A stretch of 64,000 bases of DNA from Castanea sativa. Taxonomy: Eukaryota > Streptophyta > Magnoliopsida > Fagales > Fagaceae. Position numbers and translations under genes: made by a program. Below the pieces are notes generated by a model. That model was not told the origin of the DNA. It made no database searches and worked only from the letters and a program-made list of their open reading frames with translations. Positions 1 through 12,939 of the stretch are shown piece after piece. The stretch covers positions 5,662,945 to 5,726,944 of the forward strand of contig NC_134015.1 of assembly GCF_040712315.1 (NCBI RefSeq), read 5' to 3'. The first letter of the stretch is position 1, and each line of letters begins with the position of its first letter.

Positions 1-3000
1 ATCTATAGGTTACCTGAATCTGCTCCTTATTGCCAGCAGTGATATTTGAAATAGTCCAACAAGCTTCCTTCTTAATGCTCTTTTTATAATTATTGGTCAA
101 CAGGTTTAATAGGCATGGAAGAGCATTGTGGTTGATAATAACCTGAACAGCAACAACACCTCATTAGTTGAAAGTGATACCAAACGAATAGGGTATGAAA
201 TGACAAATTTTTTTCTATTGATTGAAGGATTTGAGCTTTATTAATAAGTGGATTTCAAGTGACCACGTGTAAGATGTCATTTCAAATCCATCAAATTTTT
301 TTATAGGTGTCAATTCAAATCCATAATATCTCAAGTGTTTATTTAAGAAAATCCTCAAAGTTCTTATCATCATGTGCTGTTAAATTTATACAAGTAATTG
401 TTCTTCAAATCCCTTTATTTGAAATTCAAATCCAACCACAACCTTCAAAAAGCACAATTTGCATGCGTGTCTATGACTGTGGAATGAGAGAAAATATATT
501 TTAAAGAAAAACAAAAAAAAAAAGGATAATGTCCAGCCCTACTGCCCAAGTCTATTTCTTTGTACAGGCCTCGTAAGTACACCACGAAAATTCAGAAGAG
601 GACAAAACCATTGTCTGATCTAATGCATTACAAAAGCTGGCCACACCAAAACCAAAAAAAAAAAAAAAAATCACAGACCAAGAATAGTTGCCCACAGACA
701 AATCCTGAGTGCATACATGAATACATCACTCCATTTACAAGCACGTGACATAATAAAAAAATTAGGGAAGATCATGTACCTAAATCTAATGACTACATAT
801 ACTTGGAAAAAAAACAATATAGCCCATATTTTATTATTCCAAGCTGCACAACTTCCTAATACCTGAGTCTGCATATCATCTCCAGTAACAATATTTCCAA
901 CCGTACGAAGAGCAGGAATGAGCACAGAAGGAGATGGGTGGCTGAAAAATGGCAAGAAATTTTATAATTGAGTGCATAATATAGAGGTTTACACATCCCA
1001 CCACAAAGTAAGTACGACTCAATAAGGTTGCAGATCTAAGAACTCACAATAAAAGCTCAACAAGCCGAGGACAAACACCCGCTTCAATGACAGCTTGAAT
1101 TTTGTCATTTGTACCATCAGAAAGATATGAGAGTGCCCAGCAAGCATCAGTTAAGACTTCTTCATCATTTGAATGAATAAGGCGTGCAAGAGCTGGGAGT
1201 GCAGGCTTAACCTGTGCAGTAAACAATACAGCATAATATATAACATCACAATGGTTGATGAAGGCAAGTTTTCAAAAACTGCAACCCCACAATATTATTT
1301 TAGATTTTAGACTAATTAAAAGCCTAGGCAGCATCACCCACAGTTTCATAATTTGTTAAGTTTCAAAAAGCATCCAAGATAACCAACCTGATCGAAAGGA
1401 GGCTGAGGCTTGCCTCGGCAAAAATTTGACAGTGTCCAGGTAGCATTTCTCAGCATAGAAAGCTTGGCATGCTCATTCAACTGTGCCAGCAATGGAAGCA
1501 AAGCCCCATTGCCTAGGACAAGGTCACGACATCTAGGGGAATCACCAGCAACATTTCCCAATGCCCACACAGCCTGGACATCCAAAAGATATAGGTGGGG
1601 GTCAAGTCATTTTCCTTAAAAATGCCAACTTGATTAACTTCATAAAATAGTGCAAAAAGTACTAAAGAGCTAGTTTAAGCACCTAAATCACATTCATACC
1701 TGCTCGCGAACATCATCACTAGGAGAACCAAGAAGTTTGACAAAGATTGGGACAGCCCCATGATCAATTACCACTTTAGTGTTCTCAGATGTCCCAGAAG
1801 CAATGTTAGTGAGAGCCCAGGCTGCCTCAAACTATAAAAAGTTTCAAGCAATAACAATGTTAAATTCATGGTCACATACATCTAAAAAAAACCATCAGAT
1901 AATAGACAGCATGCAATAGACCTGAAGCTGTGGGTAGTCCTCCCTCATGAGAAACTCAACAAAGCGAGGAACAACGCCTGACTGTATCACTTCCTCAATT
2001 GGAGGGCTGCGCTCTGCCAAAGAAAAAAAAGGTGAATAACTGAAACAAATATATGTGTACAACAGATGCATTAGACTAGAGAGATCAAAATTTCTTACCA
2101 ATTGAAAGCAATTTCCTGAACTGAGTAGTTGCCTCAAGCTGCAGATTACTATCATCACTCCACACTCCCGCAACCATGGATGGTAGATGTTCTAACTGCA
2201 CTTGAACAATTCAACCATAATTAGCATGATAATCACCAATAATACCAAGAACTAACACCAGAGCAATTCCAAATCAGTAAAATGTTAAACAATTTGCATA
2301 GCAAATCCATGATTAGAGAACTTCAGTAAAAGCAAGTTGTTTTGATCTGATCTTTTTTTAAGGACAAGCATGGTAGGAGCAATCTTATGCATTCAATATA
2401 ACCAATCCAACTAAATCACCAGTAACCAATCTGATCAAACTCTAAATTCAAGTAAATTCCACTGAAACCTTCAATGTAACTAAAACAATTTTGAAAAATA
2501 AAATAAAATGAATAGATGAGCCAACCAAACCCGAACTCCAAATCAAAACCCATTGAAGCAATAGCAGATGAACTAAAACCAGTACAACCGGACCATAATT
2601 TAAAGGAAATTCCATAGAGACCTCTACAAAGACTGGCAAAAAAATTTCCAGCTACAAAGCCGATAAACCTAACCAAATCCTTCAAAATCATAGAAACTGA
2701 GCTAAAACACTAAAAAACCAATCTAATTAAACTAAATTCCATCAAAACCTCTACAATGCCCCAAACAACATCCTGCTAGAACAACAATAGACAATCCACC
2801 CAAAACCTATCAAAACGAAAGTAAATGAACTAAAACAATAGAAAAGTATTGATGTTACAAAAACAATATACAGCTATAACACTGTTAGAGGTCCCAAACA
2901 AATCATAGTTCCCTGAGCAAAGTCATTCATCAAAAACTACATAAATTAAACAAAATCTCATCAGATTTTACATAACCAGAACATTATCCAGCTTGTTCAC

Positions 3001-4819
3001 CAATATAAGATCCAACCAATCCCTATTCTCCCACCCAAAAATAAGCTCAAGCACTTCAAAACCAATCGAATTCCAATTGAACCCCAAATTAAATGCAAAT
3101 CCCATCAAAACCTTTAATCAAACAAAAAATTAACAGTAATAAAACAAATATAAAAATACTAATAGACAACCCAACAATTTATTCCCTAACAAAGAACCCA
3201 TCAAAACCAAATTAAATTATTCTAAAACTCCTCATTCACCCATCCAAAACCAGTCAAAACCCATAAGATTTGAACTAAACCCATCCAATCGAACTTCAAT
3301 AAACCCTTTAGCTTCAATCAAACCCTGATTCTCCAACAAAATTCATTGATACCAAAAACAACAAATCCCAACCAAAACAGCATCCAGCTAAAACCCTAAT
3401 TCCCCTATTGAAAACTCGTTACAACCATAACAACTGAACAATAAGCAATCCAATCAAACTTCAATAAACCTTTCAGCTCCAATCAAACCCTAAATTAAAG
3501 CAAAAAATTCATTTAACCTCTTTTCCTTTTCATATATATAAAAAACCAAAATGACATCAATAGCATGATCTCAACAAAATATGATCCAACTAAAAACCCT
3601 AACTCTCCAATCGAAAACTCATTACAATCATAACAAATGAACAAAAATCAATCCAATCGAACTTCAATAAACCCTCCAGCTCCAATAAAACCCTAAATTA
3701 AAGCAAAAAATTCATTTAACCTCTTTTCCTTTTCATATATATAAAAAACCAAAATGACATCAATAACACGATCTCAACAAAACAACATCCGGCTGAAATC
3801 CCTAATTCCCCTATCGAAAACTCATTACAACCATAACAAATGAACAATAAACAATCCAATCGAACTTCAATAAACCCCCCAGCTCCAATCAAACCACAAA
3901 TTAAAGCAAAAATTCCATTTAACCTCTTTTCCTTTTCAAACTCCCTCCTTGGAGGGGCATGGGGCTTAGTCAATTAGAACCGTGTTGCGCTGCTTGATTA
4001 TATATAAAAAACCAAAATGACATCAACAAAACATAATCCAGCTAAAAACCCTAACTCCCCTATCGAAAACTCATTACAATCACAAGAAATGAACAATAAA
4101 CAATCCAACCGAACTTCAACAAACCCCTCAGCTCCAATCAAACCCTAAATTAAAGAAAAAATAACAATAATCAACATAAAATAAAAAATTCCAAAACGAC
4201 GATCACAACCAAAATAAAGCCTAAATTAAAGCAAAAATTCCATTTAACCACATTTCCATTTCATATACATAAGAAAACCAAAATGACATCAATAACACGA
4301 TCTCAACAAATTATCATCCAGCTGAGAACCCTAATTCCCCTAGCGAAAACTCATTACAATTTACAACCAAAACAAATGACCAATAAACAATCCAATCGAA
4401 CTTCAATAAACCCTAAATTAAAGCAAAAAAATAATAATAATAATGATCGCGAACCTCTCTTTCATTTCAATTATGTATATCAAATTCCAAAACGACGATC
4501 AAAACTAAAACCGAACAGAATAAAAACGACGTAAAGCTAGAGAGAGAGAGAGAGGTAGGGACAGTACTTTCTTTTCGAGACCGGTGGCGGAGGATTGAAA
4601 AGAAGAGCCGAGCAACGGTTGTTGCAGCTGGTTTTGCGCGGCGCCGGAGGAGAGCTGTTGGAGACCTTCGCGACGCTTCTTCAAGAGACTCTCTTCTCTT
4701 CGCGACTTGCGGATCTCCACCATGTTGTCTTCCCTCCTCCGCCGCCCCTCCTCCGCGTCCACCGCCACCTTGTACCTGTTCCGCCGCACCTCCGTTCGTG
4801 CACTCGGCCTCAACGACAT
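1..4819 (-). CDS. IMPA: Importin subunit alpha, 5' part (eight exons in window)
   Basis: This is the nuclear import adaptor that binds classical nuclear localisation signals through armadillo (ARM) repeats and importin beta through its N-terminal IBB domain. Exons read on the minus strand: 4819-4568, 2195-2099, 2013-1922, 1831-1700, 1573-1388, 1211-1048, 941-863 and 142-14. All are bounded by GT..AG and join in phase to 377 residues. The start gives [20 protein letters not shown], the family N terminus, and the arginine-rich IBB occupies about residues 8-55. ARM signatures follow in order: [46 protein letters not shown] and WTISNITAG. The family is usually about 530 residues, so the last ARM repeats and the acidic tail lie beyond position 1. 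The exon 6/7 junction encodes ELLFHPSPS, where I recall leucine instead of F in relatives; this may be normal variation. Intron 1 is 2.4 kb and carries a tandem repeat. Identification is very secure from the protein sequence; the paralogue number is not resolved. Confidence 0.97.
3270..4430. repeat. Intronic tandem repeat, about 200 bp unit, six copies
   Basis: Within importin-alpha intron 1 a block containing gaacttcaataaaccc, then aaaccctaaattaaagc, then cctcttttccttttcatata and then gaaaactcattacaa recurs. The gaacttcaat anchor lies at 3291, 3456 (one mismatch), 3659, 3862, 4111 and 4398. The spacing is 203 bp for two intervals and 165-287 bp for the others because of internal insertions and deletions. 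The copies are diverged but easily aligned. There is no coding capacity. The short open frames here (for example 3716-3973 minus) are by-products of the repeat. Confidence 0.85.
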
Positions 4820-5220
4820 CGTTTTTTTTTTGTTTTGAAAAAGAGAGAGAGAGAGAGAGTCAAAAAAAATTTAAACTGAAGTTTTATAAAATTGGGTTTT
4901 GATGAGAGAGAGAGAGAGAGAGAGAGGGGGGGAGAGGGATTTGAGAGTCTGAGAGAGAAATGAAAGTTCGGGAGTATTATGTATATATATAGATAGATAT
5001 TGGGGCTTGGATCGGCGGGTATTTACGGAGGGTGCCACTCAGTGACGGGGGTTTTGAATTTTGAAGGAAACGAAAAGAATTGAAAGAAAACTTAGAAAAG
5101 TGACTTTTTTTTTCTTTTCTTTGTTTTTTTGGATGGACAAAAAAGGATGGACTGGTTGGACTTAGTTGGCTGTTAGTATATTGGGAGGTGGTGTTTACAC
5201 GACGTCGTTTCATCATTTCT
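4820..5220 (-). promoter_or_regulatory. Importin-alpha leader and putative core promoter
   Basis: On the minus strand a TATA-like stretch (tatatatata, 4979-4990) lies about 160 bases upstream of the ATG at 4819. A start site near 4950 would give a leader of about 130 bases containing two purine-rich GA tracts (4842-4859 and 4903-4926). GA/CT-rich leaders are common in plant housekeeping genes. The transcription start is inferred, not seen. Confidence 0.5.
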
Positions 5221-5260
5221 GGATTTTGCTATTCTTTGTTTTTTTTTTTTTTTAATTATT

Positions 5261-5400
5261 ACATCCATAATATATTTTTAAAATAATTTCATAACAAATT
5301 GTTGTTTGTAAACTATTATTAAATATTAATGAGTAAAAAAAGTAATGTCAATAAACTGTCACCTAAAATTTGTTATAAAATTATTGTGGATCTAACATTA
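5261..5400. mobile_element. Small palindromic MITE, copy 1
   Basis: The outer parts are imperfect inverted repeats: ataatttcataacaaattg on the left against the complement of aaatttgttataaaattatt on the right. The same design recurs at 15675-15862, 18134-18290 and 58866-59018, so this is a dispersed non-autonomous family. There is no coding capacity. The exact ends are uncertain. Confidence 0.6.
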
Positions 5401-6891
5401 CTCTTTTTGTTTTTTCCATCTTCTCATAAATGAGCGTGAGATCAGAGAAAATAAATGAGTGAATACCATTTGATTTAATTTTATACTCATCTGTTCAAGT
5501 TAGTCCTATACTCACATTACCCTCGTTGCTCATATTGGAAATTTAATCATGTGATTAAAATGAAAAAAAAATGAAAAAGCTAATGAATGCCTTATTTGGT
5601 TTAGAAATTATTTTTAAAAACCTTTTATGGAAAAAATTTAAAAAAAATAATTGATTTATTTGACAACCTGTAGGATTACAGGTTCTTTATATTATTGACA
5701 TATATAACAAATTGCATATCGATTGATGTTATTTACTATTCGGTCATTTTTTGCATAACTTTAAAATTAATAAACATTAAATTTAATGTTTGATAGATAA
5801 TACAATTATTGATTTGAGATTGTTTTGAAATTTTACAAGCATGAATAGTATAAAAAGAAAATATGATCCAATAATGGATTTACAATAATTCTCTAATGTT
5901 GTAAGTAGACCAAGTCATTTACGAAAAACTCAAACTCAACTCGAAAACAACTTGTTTATATTCATTCATTTTGCTCGTCAATAAAGCTCAAACCCAAGTT
6001 GTAATTAAAAAGATTAATAATATGACAAATAAATTCACTTGTTATATTAATTATTTAAGTGTAATTAAAATTTGAGGTAATTTAAAAAAAAAATTAATGT
6101 GAGAAACAATTGATTTGAAATATGGTATTTGTGCTCAAATTTCATTGTTTTGTAGCAATTGAAACAAGGCCAGGTAAAAACAATTAATAACCCACAATAA
6201 AAAAAATGTAAATAAATAATAAAATAATATTTTATCTTTATTTTATCAAAATGATATTTGTATTATTAAACATATATAAAAATGTCTATCTATATCAATC
6301 AGTATTTCATGCAATTTTAAATTTGTAAACACATATAATATGACCAAATCACTACACCATTCCCTTTGTATTTTTATTTCGTCTATAAAATACAACTAAA
6401 ATAAAAATATTACGATTTTTACAATGATAAAAACTGTAATACTGGAGGAAATTAATAACAAGTTAATAACAGTATAATATTTTATAAAATATTTTAAAAT
6501 GCACGGTTAAGTCATTTTAAACCTTTCAAACTTTTAGAAAATAATTTGTTTCACCCTCTTTCCTATAGTTTTTTTTAAAAAAAATTTTTAGTGAAACCCT
6601 CTTTCCTACAATAATCGATCACTAACATGTACTAGATAATTCATAAATTGATTTATTGTTTTAAAGACATAAAGAGTGTCAAATTCAATTCCATGTTGTG
6701 CTTTAATTCCGTTGATCCTAGTTAGCATTTAACATACTATAGAAAGGTGAATCTCTTACTTCATGGTTGAAGGGCATCTTCTCCTTCATAAATCATGCAA
6801 GTTCATCTTCATAATCCCCTCAACAAAATATTGTTCTGAAGTTACAAAGACAGCACAACCACAAAATAGAAAAATTATTTCCTTATGTAAT
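5401..6891. other. Intergenic AT-rich DNA, no gene seen
   Basis: Very AT-rich sequence with stop codons in all frames. No protein homology, tRNA-like box pair or clear inverted-repeat boundary was recognised in it. Confidence 0.7.
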
Positions 6892-7617
6892 TGTGACAAC
6901 TTTTACTCCAAATAAAATCCTTGGGCTCTCTGGGATTTGGACCCTAAATTTATTTGTGTTATGGATTGGGAATAACCTACAATGGGAGACCCATACAGTG
7001 GTTTTTTCAATGGAAAATCGTACCCTGTCCTAGTTTGTAGTTAGATTGCTTTAAATTAGGCCCAGCCAAGGAGATTTCTCGACCACACAGTTACCCGCTT
7101 GAGATCCGAGCAAGACCTCTGAACCCCAAACTATGTTTTCACTTTTTCTCATGTATCTCTCCCCCAATTTATGTTCCAAACCGTTTTCACTCCCTTCAGT
7201 TCCTTTTTATAGGCTTGCTTTAGTGGGCCTACGATGAAGAGGGAATATTTTAAATGTCCGTAGGCCCCTCCATTCTTAGGGTCTGAGTGGCGTCATGAGT
7301 CTCAGTTGCTGTGCGAGCATGTCTAACCAAGCGTCAAGAATGGGGGCCCACTTTTCTGCTATCGAGGCGACCATTAGTAACTTGCACCTGACACTAAATC
7401 TTATGTTCGACAAGCAGATTCTCCCAAGACACTACATTGAGCTCTGGGCTTGTACAAGTTCTCGTGGGAATCTCACCGAGGTGATGTTCCTTTCCTGGGA
7501 TGCTTCCTTACAACCTTGGCTAACATGGGCTTGCTTTGGGCCAGGGCCACCCTAAAAAGAGGGGCCCAAATTGTTCAAGGAATGGGCTTACCCCTCTCGC
7601 CCACCCATAATAATCAT
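6892..7617. mobile_element. Probable solo LTR (ends uncertain)
   Basis: A block less AT-rich than its surroundings begins TGTGACAACTTTTACTCC. It is flanked by a 7 bp direct repeat, atgtaat, at 6885-6891 and 7616-7622. The start fits an LTR, but the right end reads aatcat, not a clean CA, so the exact terminus is unclear. Open frames inside (7295-7555) resemble no protein I know. No internal retrotransposon domains are adjacent, so a solo LTR is the best reading. Confidence 0.45.
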
Positions 7618-7770
7618 GTAATCGGCCAACTTTTTTTACTGTTTTATCTTTGACAAATGAATCAAAACTCGTTATTACTAGTTTTTCTCCCCACTTTTGA
7701 ACTATTCTTAGAGGGACGGTTCTAAATCGTTGTTAAAGTCTTTGACCCTTAATAATAAAAATATATTCTT

Positions 7771-7908
7771 AGGGCCCGTTTAGTAATGTTGTTCGTATTT
7801 TTTGGAAATACGTATAGGTGAAAAAGTGTGTAATAATACGTGTAATAATACGTGTAATGTTGTTTAAAAACTGAAAATTGTTATTTAAGTTGTGGTACCA
7901 AACACCCT
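7771..7908. mobile_element. MITE of the agggcccgtttagta / accaaacaccct type
   Basis: The left end agggcccgtttagtaatg pairs with the complement of the right end ggtaccaaacaccct. The interior repeats acgtgtaataat. Related sequences occur near 9530-9673, 54170-54360 and 57720-57850. No target duplication is clear. Confidence 0.65.
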
Positions 7909-8369
7909 GTATCTCTTTAAAAGAAATAGATTTAAAGAAAGCTTCCATTACACACAGCACAACAATTCGTTTATGAATCTACAACACTCAGAGACATGAT
8001 CAAGTCATGCAGGAAGTAATCCACCATCACATTCAATAATTTGAACTCAAAGTATCAAATTATTTTTAGGGGTTTTTTTAATCTCTTTTTTTTTTTTTTT
8101 TTTCTTTATGATATTCTGCTACCCTCTCTCTTTGTTTTTTTTTTTTGGCGCATTTTGAGCTTTTTTATATGATACATTAAGAAATCTATAAAACAAATGT
8201 GCGTTTTTCACAAATCATTAAAACAAGTTTGAAGCAAAACATAACAATTAAGGGAAAATGAGAAATTTTTGTTTAAGAAATTTGGACAAAGGACTGAGTT
8301 TTTTATTTTGTTGAGAAACTTAAATATGAACATGATAAAATTTGTGAAATTTATTTTGCATATAGATTT

Positions 8370-8972
8370 TGATGGGTAATTAAAAAGTGTTTATTGTCTA
8401 TATGAGTCATCCGCAAGAACAAGGCTCATCCAAGAGGATCTTTAGAAAGGAGAAAGGAGAAGGACGCATCACAAATATTAAAAATGAAAAGAAAAAAGGT
8501 CATTGAGAGATTACTAGTCAACCAAAAAGATACTGGTTGTCCAAAGAGATATTGGTTGTCTAGAGAAATGTTAGCCGTCTAGAGAAGGTGTAGACGAGCA
8601 ACAAACACTTAGTAAATTCTAAGGAGTTCTTTACAAACCAAAACTGTTGCACTATTTTGAGACGTGGGTTGAATTCCCTGAAATTTACTCTACTCTCTCC
8701 ACTAAATCCACACATCTCTCACGATGTTATTAGAATCTAACAAGTAGACTCACTTCAAACTCTCTATAAAATAGACCACACTTCATCTAACCAAGGTGTA
8801 TTTTACTATTCATTCACTTGCTATACACTCTAGAGAAAATCTGACTTAACCGTTGGAGGATCTTCAGCCAGTTCACCCTAGTCATCTTCAATAGTTTCTT
8901 TTTTTATTTCCAGGTTATTCAAATGCTGTTGAAGTTCGAAGCACTCATCCTACTAATTTGACACCATCATCA
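8370..8972 (+). mobile_element. Solo LTR with 5 bp target duplication GATTT
   Basis: The element begins TGATGGGTAATT and ends caccatcatca. It is flanked on both sides by GATTT (8365-8369 and 8973-8977). Near its right end, gacttaaccgttggagg matches the corresponding segment of the LTRs at 34534 and 60300, and the last 20 bases also resemble theirs, so it is a diverged relative. No gag, pol or primer binding site follows. The LTR is therefore solo, left by unequal recombination between two LTRs. Confidence 0.8.
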
Positions 8973-11261
8973 GATTTATTGTTCTTTCTTTGTAATTTTT
9001 TATTTTTGGGCATAATTTTATTATTGTTGTCTTGTCGTAGTACTTTCCATCTATATATAAATTTATTGGAGTGAGAATAAGAGTAGAGGAAATTTAAATT
9101 AGCTAAGTTGACAATAGTTACATTACTAGCCTGGGCCCAAATAGTAAACTGTGGAAACTAGTGGGGTTTCAGAATTTACGAAGGCCATAACTTAGTCAAA
9201 TTACAACGAAACCAACCAGCTAGGCCTTACCCAAACCCACTCCATTTGCCGACAAGGGGAAAAGTATAGATCTACAAATTACTTTCTCTGCCAACTAAGC
9301 CCAGCCCATTGAAACACAAGTGATTCGGAGTGTAAACATGTACTCTTTTACAATTCATCCGAGTCCAAACAGTCGTCTATAAGAAGCGGAAAATGATATT
9401 CTCTATCTATTTTGAAACAAAGAGAATCTATTTTATAATTTATAGTTGATAAAATAAAAGTGATTATAGTACCACAGAATTTAAAATGATGTCATTTGGA
9501 AAATGTTACTCTAATAACATTGTTTGTTTAAAATATATAAAAATACGTATAATATTATTTAGTAATGTTGTTCAAATAACGTTGTTTAAGTGTAATGAAA
9601 ATACATATAGATAAAAAAATATTGTGAAAATACGTATTATATTATTTAAACAACGAAACCAAACACCCCCTTGTTTTTCACGTTCTCAATTAAAAAGAAA
9701 TTCTTGCCTTCTTGGTTAAAAAGGAACTAACAAAGTAACAAGCAAGATTGCCAAGTTTTTTCATCATGAGACCTCAAAGCAAAGTATTTTAAGATATGAA
9801 TTTGCCTAAAAGACTCGAACAAATTTTATGAACCAAAGATTTGAGATCGAGGTAAGCTGAAAGTTCACCCAAAGATAAGAAAAACTCTTTCTTGCTTAAA
9901 TTAGATACAACCATGCATGGTTCCAAGTGGATACCTCTTACTATGAATAAATTAAAACTTTTAAGGGTTAGTCTAGTGGTTATTAAGTTTTATTTAATCG
10001 ACGAGATCTTAGGTTCAATTTTTCTAAACAACACCTTTAGTCACTCCAAGAAATTGTTCTTTGTAATTATTAGATCTGTGTGAGATGTGAGCACTATACA
10101 CATATGAGGAACAGTTAAATATTCCAAGAATCCTGAACACACACATAAGCAACAAAAAAAGAGCAAATTATAAACGATCCAGTTAAGAGATAAAGAGGAC
10201 AACAATAAGCAGTTTATGGTTTAAGCCCAGGCCCAAGAAAGCAAACTTAGGTAAACTAAGCAAAGAGAGGTAGAAGAAACTTTGAAATGTCATCACTTCC
10301 AAGCACCACCACCAAAAAAATACAAATGCTGCTTTTGCAACTTGCAAAGTTGAGCAAATTGCAGCCTCACAACACTAAAAATTCCCTTTGATTTGTCATA
10401 CACACCTTTCAAGCCCAGCCACACCACACCACACCACACCACACCTAACACACACAGTCACAGAGGACCCAACAACCAGTCTTTATTAATTGAAGACAAG
10501 AGAAACCAGACAAAATATCTATCTAAGCATGAACTAGAAGCCTTTGATTCTGACACAACTCTGTCACAAACAAAAGCCTTCAGGTCAAAAAATCTTTGCG
10601 GCCCTCTATAAGCTTTTCTGTCCAACTAATATCTTGCCGAAAGCATACTTTAATATTCTAACGTTTTTCATGGTCCACAAAACTATGATATTTTTCTAGT
10701 AGCCTACAAACCATGATTTGATTGAAAACAAACTAAAAATAGAGTACCCAGAAAAGCTGTGGGGACACGTAAGTGTAACAATTATCCAACAGAACTGATT
10801 CTATATTAATGTAGTTGATGCTTAATCAATTCACTTTTTTATTATTATTTTTAATTCAAGATAGTTTGTTTTAAGTGTATACAGAATTCAAACTTGAACT
10901 TTATATTTATGAAATAATTATCACGCGCTAAGAGTGTAATCAATCAAGTCACTTCTGAGCATGATAACATTTGGAAATATGAATATCATCTCTGTTTGCT
11001 TGTTTTTTATTTATCTATTTAAGTTTTGTTCATTTTATATTTTTTTGCTAATTAATAGTTTTGTTCATTTTATTAGTACTGCCAAATCGTGAAAGAATTA
11101 TCTATTTATTTTTTAATTTTAGCTTTGGAAATCGTGAGGCAAAGAAGAACTTAATCAAATCCTTTAGGAATTATGCAGCCGACACAATTTTATTGAAGTG
11201 GCATTATTTTACATAAAATACAATAAACTTTGAAAATTCTACCATCATCATTATTATTATT
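8973..11261. other. Intergenic DNA with MITE and SINE remnants
   Basis: No gene is seen. The contents are a MITE-like segment near 9530-9673, a tRNA-derived SINE-like segment near 9963-10090, and a (ccaca)n-like tract at 10420-10446. The 72-codon frame at 10393-10611 is low-complexity (PFKPSHTTPHHTTP) and has no relatives I recognise. Confidence 0.6.
9963..10090 (+). mobile_element. Possible tRNA-derived SINE remnant
   Basis: A box-A-like motif (gttagtctagtggtta) is followed about 35 bases later by a box-B-like motif (aggttcaatt), the spacing of a tRNA-type internal RNA polymerase III promoter. The cloverleaf is not intact, so this is not a tRNA gene. Family and ends are unknown. Confidence 0.45.
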
Positions 11262-12120
11262 ATTATTTTGATAAAAAAATTTATTTATTAACTAAAGAGT
11301 ACTGTTACAAGTGTTGACCATTAGACCCTTGTGAGAAGTGCCTAGTTGCAAAGTATCCCGCACATATTTTACTTAAACAAAATTTAGACATTCATTATAT
11401 TTTTTAACACTACATTGGTGCTCCCGTCCCCTCTTTACTAGTTCATCTGCCACGCCATTTGCTTTCCAAAAAACATGACGAGGCAAGATAGTCCATTCTT
11501 GACCCAGCAACATCCTTCCATCCCAAATTAAAATAGAAAAATATGAGGCTAGATCACCATATGTTAGCCAATTAAGGAGAATTTGAAAATCAATTTCAAA
11601 GTTTATATGTTAATGCCCTAATTCTGAGGCCATTTTTAAACCATATCTAACCGCCCAAATTTTTGCAATATTATTTGAGGCAATGCTAATGTAAATTGAA
11701 AAACTTTTTATCCATCTTTCCTTACTGTCTCTTAATACACCTCCACCTCCTATTCAACTAGGATTATATTTAAAACTATCATATGTATTTAAAGTAACAA
11801 AAGAAGGATGCCAATATATTATTTTAGTGATTTTTGTATCTTTTTGTTTTTCTATGATATGCAAGATGATAAAATTTTGTAGCTAAATGTAAAGTTTTAT
11901 AGATAAGCTAGTTAAGTGTTTTAGAAGAAGGATTGAATAACCTAATATTTCTAGAAAGCTGAAGTTGCCAAATTCAATAAACAAATAAAATATTCCAAGG
12001 CATATTTGAAAAGAATTGGAAAATTTATTAATCAAATTTTCATGTACCCGTTTTATCAAAAATTCCTTTGCCCAAGGGCAATCTCAAAAGCCATGTTAAA
12101 AACTTTCAAGATTTAGACAT
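11262..12120 (-). pseudogene. Degenerate LINE fragment with RNase H-like domain
   Basis: Read on the minus strand, the segment near 11750-11600 gives GGVLRDSKERWIKSFS, followed by a region with IWAVRYGLKMASELGH and, after a stop, INFEIDFQILLNWLT. This is the pattern of the RNase H-like domain at the end of plant non-LTR retrotransposon polyproteins (the GGxLRD motif, then the helix containing the AE/IW..R.GL signature). In-frame stops show it is dead. The A/T-rich left edge near 11262 fits the 3' tail. The upstream reverse transcriptase is missing, so the copy is 5'-truncated. Confidence 0.8.
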
Positions 12121-12342
12121 CGATGACTCTCAAGGCTACTACCATGTTTAAGAATTGCATGTGCATAATTTGCGACTACTATGATCACACAATTAAGTAA
12201 ATCAAGCCTGATTCCCTTACTATTTAACATTGAAAAATAACACTAAACTAAACCAGACAAAATTCTAGCCTAGATTCCTAGACTTAAAAAAACGTGAAAT
12301 TGCACACCCTTCAACTTTGTCACCGAACACTGATCAATTATC

Positions 12343-12393
12343 GTACACATAATATGGCCCCACCAAATATTAGATGGCCCATTATTATGTGTC
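12343..12393. repeat. Short imperfect hairpin
   Basis: The segment acacataatatggcc faces ggcccattattatgtgt across about 18 bases. It may be the remains of a MITE. No function is assigned. Confidence 0.4.
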
Positions 12394-12867
12394 ACGTTAG
12401 TTTTGTATGGTGCAAAACCCACAAGTGTCTACATGTCCCTACACGTACAAAATTAAATGCCACATAATTAGACAAGTGGTCATTTTTTTTATCACATATC
12501 ACATTTTACATCTCAATATATGCCATTTTTGACAATTCCAAAACAACCCCACATAAAAATATGCTTGCTTTATCACCAATTTTGGATACATCAATAAGAA
12601 AGAGACTAAGATAATACAAAAAAACAAATCCCATCTCAAGATTCATAATAAAATGAAAAGCAAAGTTTCATTTATTTAAAAAAAAAAAACACCCACATGT
12701 TCCATCCCAACTTCACTTTCTTTGTTTTTTGTTTTTTTTTTTTTTAAATTAAGATTCCTAAAACAACCAAAGTAAATTAAATAACACCCCTAAACTAAAC
12801 CCCCTAAAATATTTCCCAAACACAATGAGATCTTAACACTAAAATTAATACATAATTGAAAGGGGGA

Positions 12868-12914
12868 TGAATTTGGAATTTTAGAATTTGGAATTTTAGA
12901 ATTTGGAATTTAGG
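12868..12914. repeat. 15 bp minisatellite, three copies, 3' of the J-protein gene
   Basis: The unit aatttggaattttag is repeated three times in tandem with minor decay. It lies 26 bases past the stop codon, so it is probably in the 3' untranslated region of the J-protein transcript. Confidence 0.75.
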
Positions 12915-12939
12915 ATCCCTTATGATCCAGTACATTGCA

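Noticed and set aside
3400..4430. Telomere-like aaaccctaa units, possible interstitial telomere
   Set aside because: Single units spaced about 200 bp apart within a longer repeat, with no tandem ccctaaa array.
4595..4879. 94-codon frame on the plus strand
   Set aside because: It is antisense to importin-alpha exon 1, whose protein is unmistakable; the frame is a by-product of arginine-rich codons.
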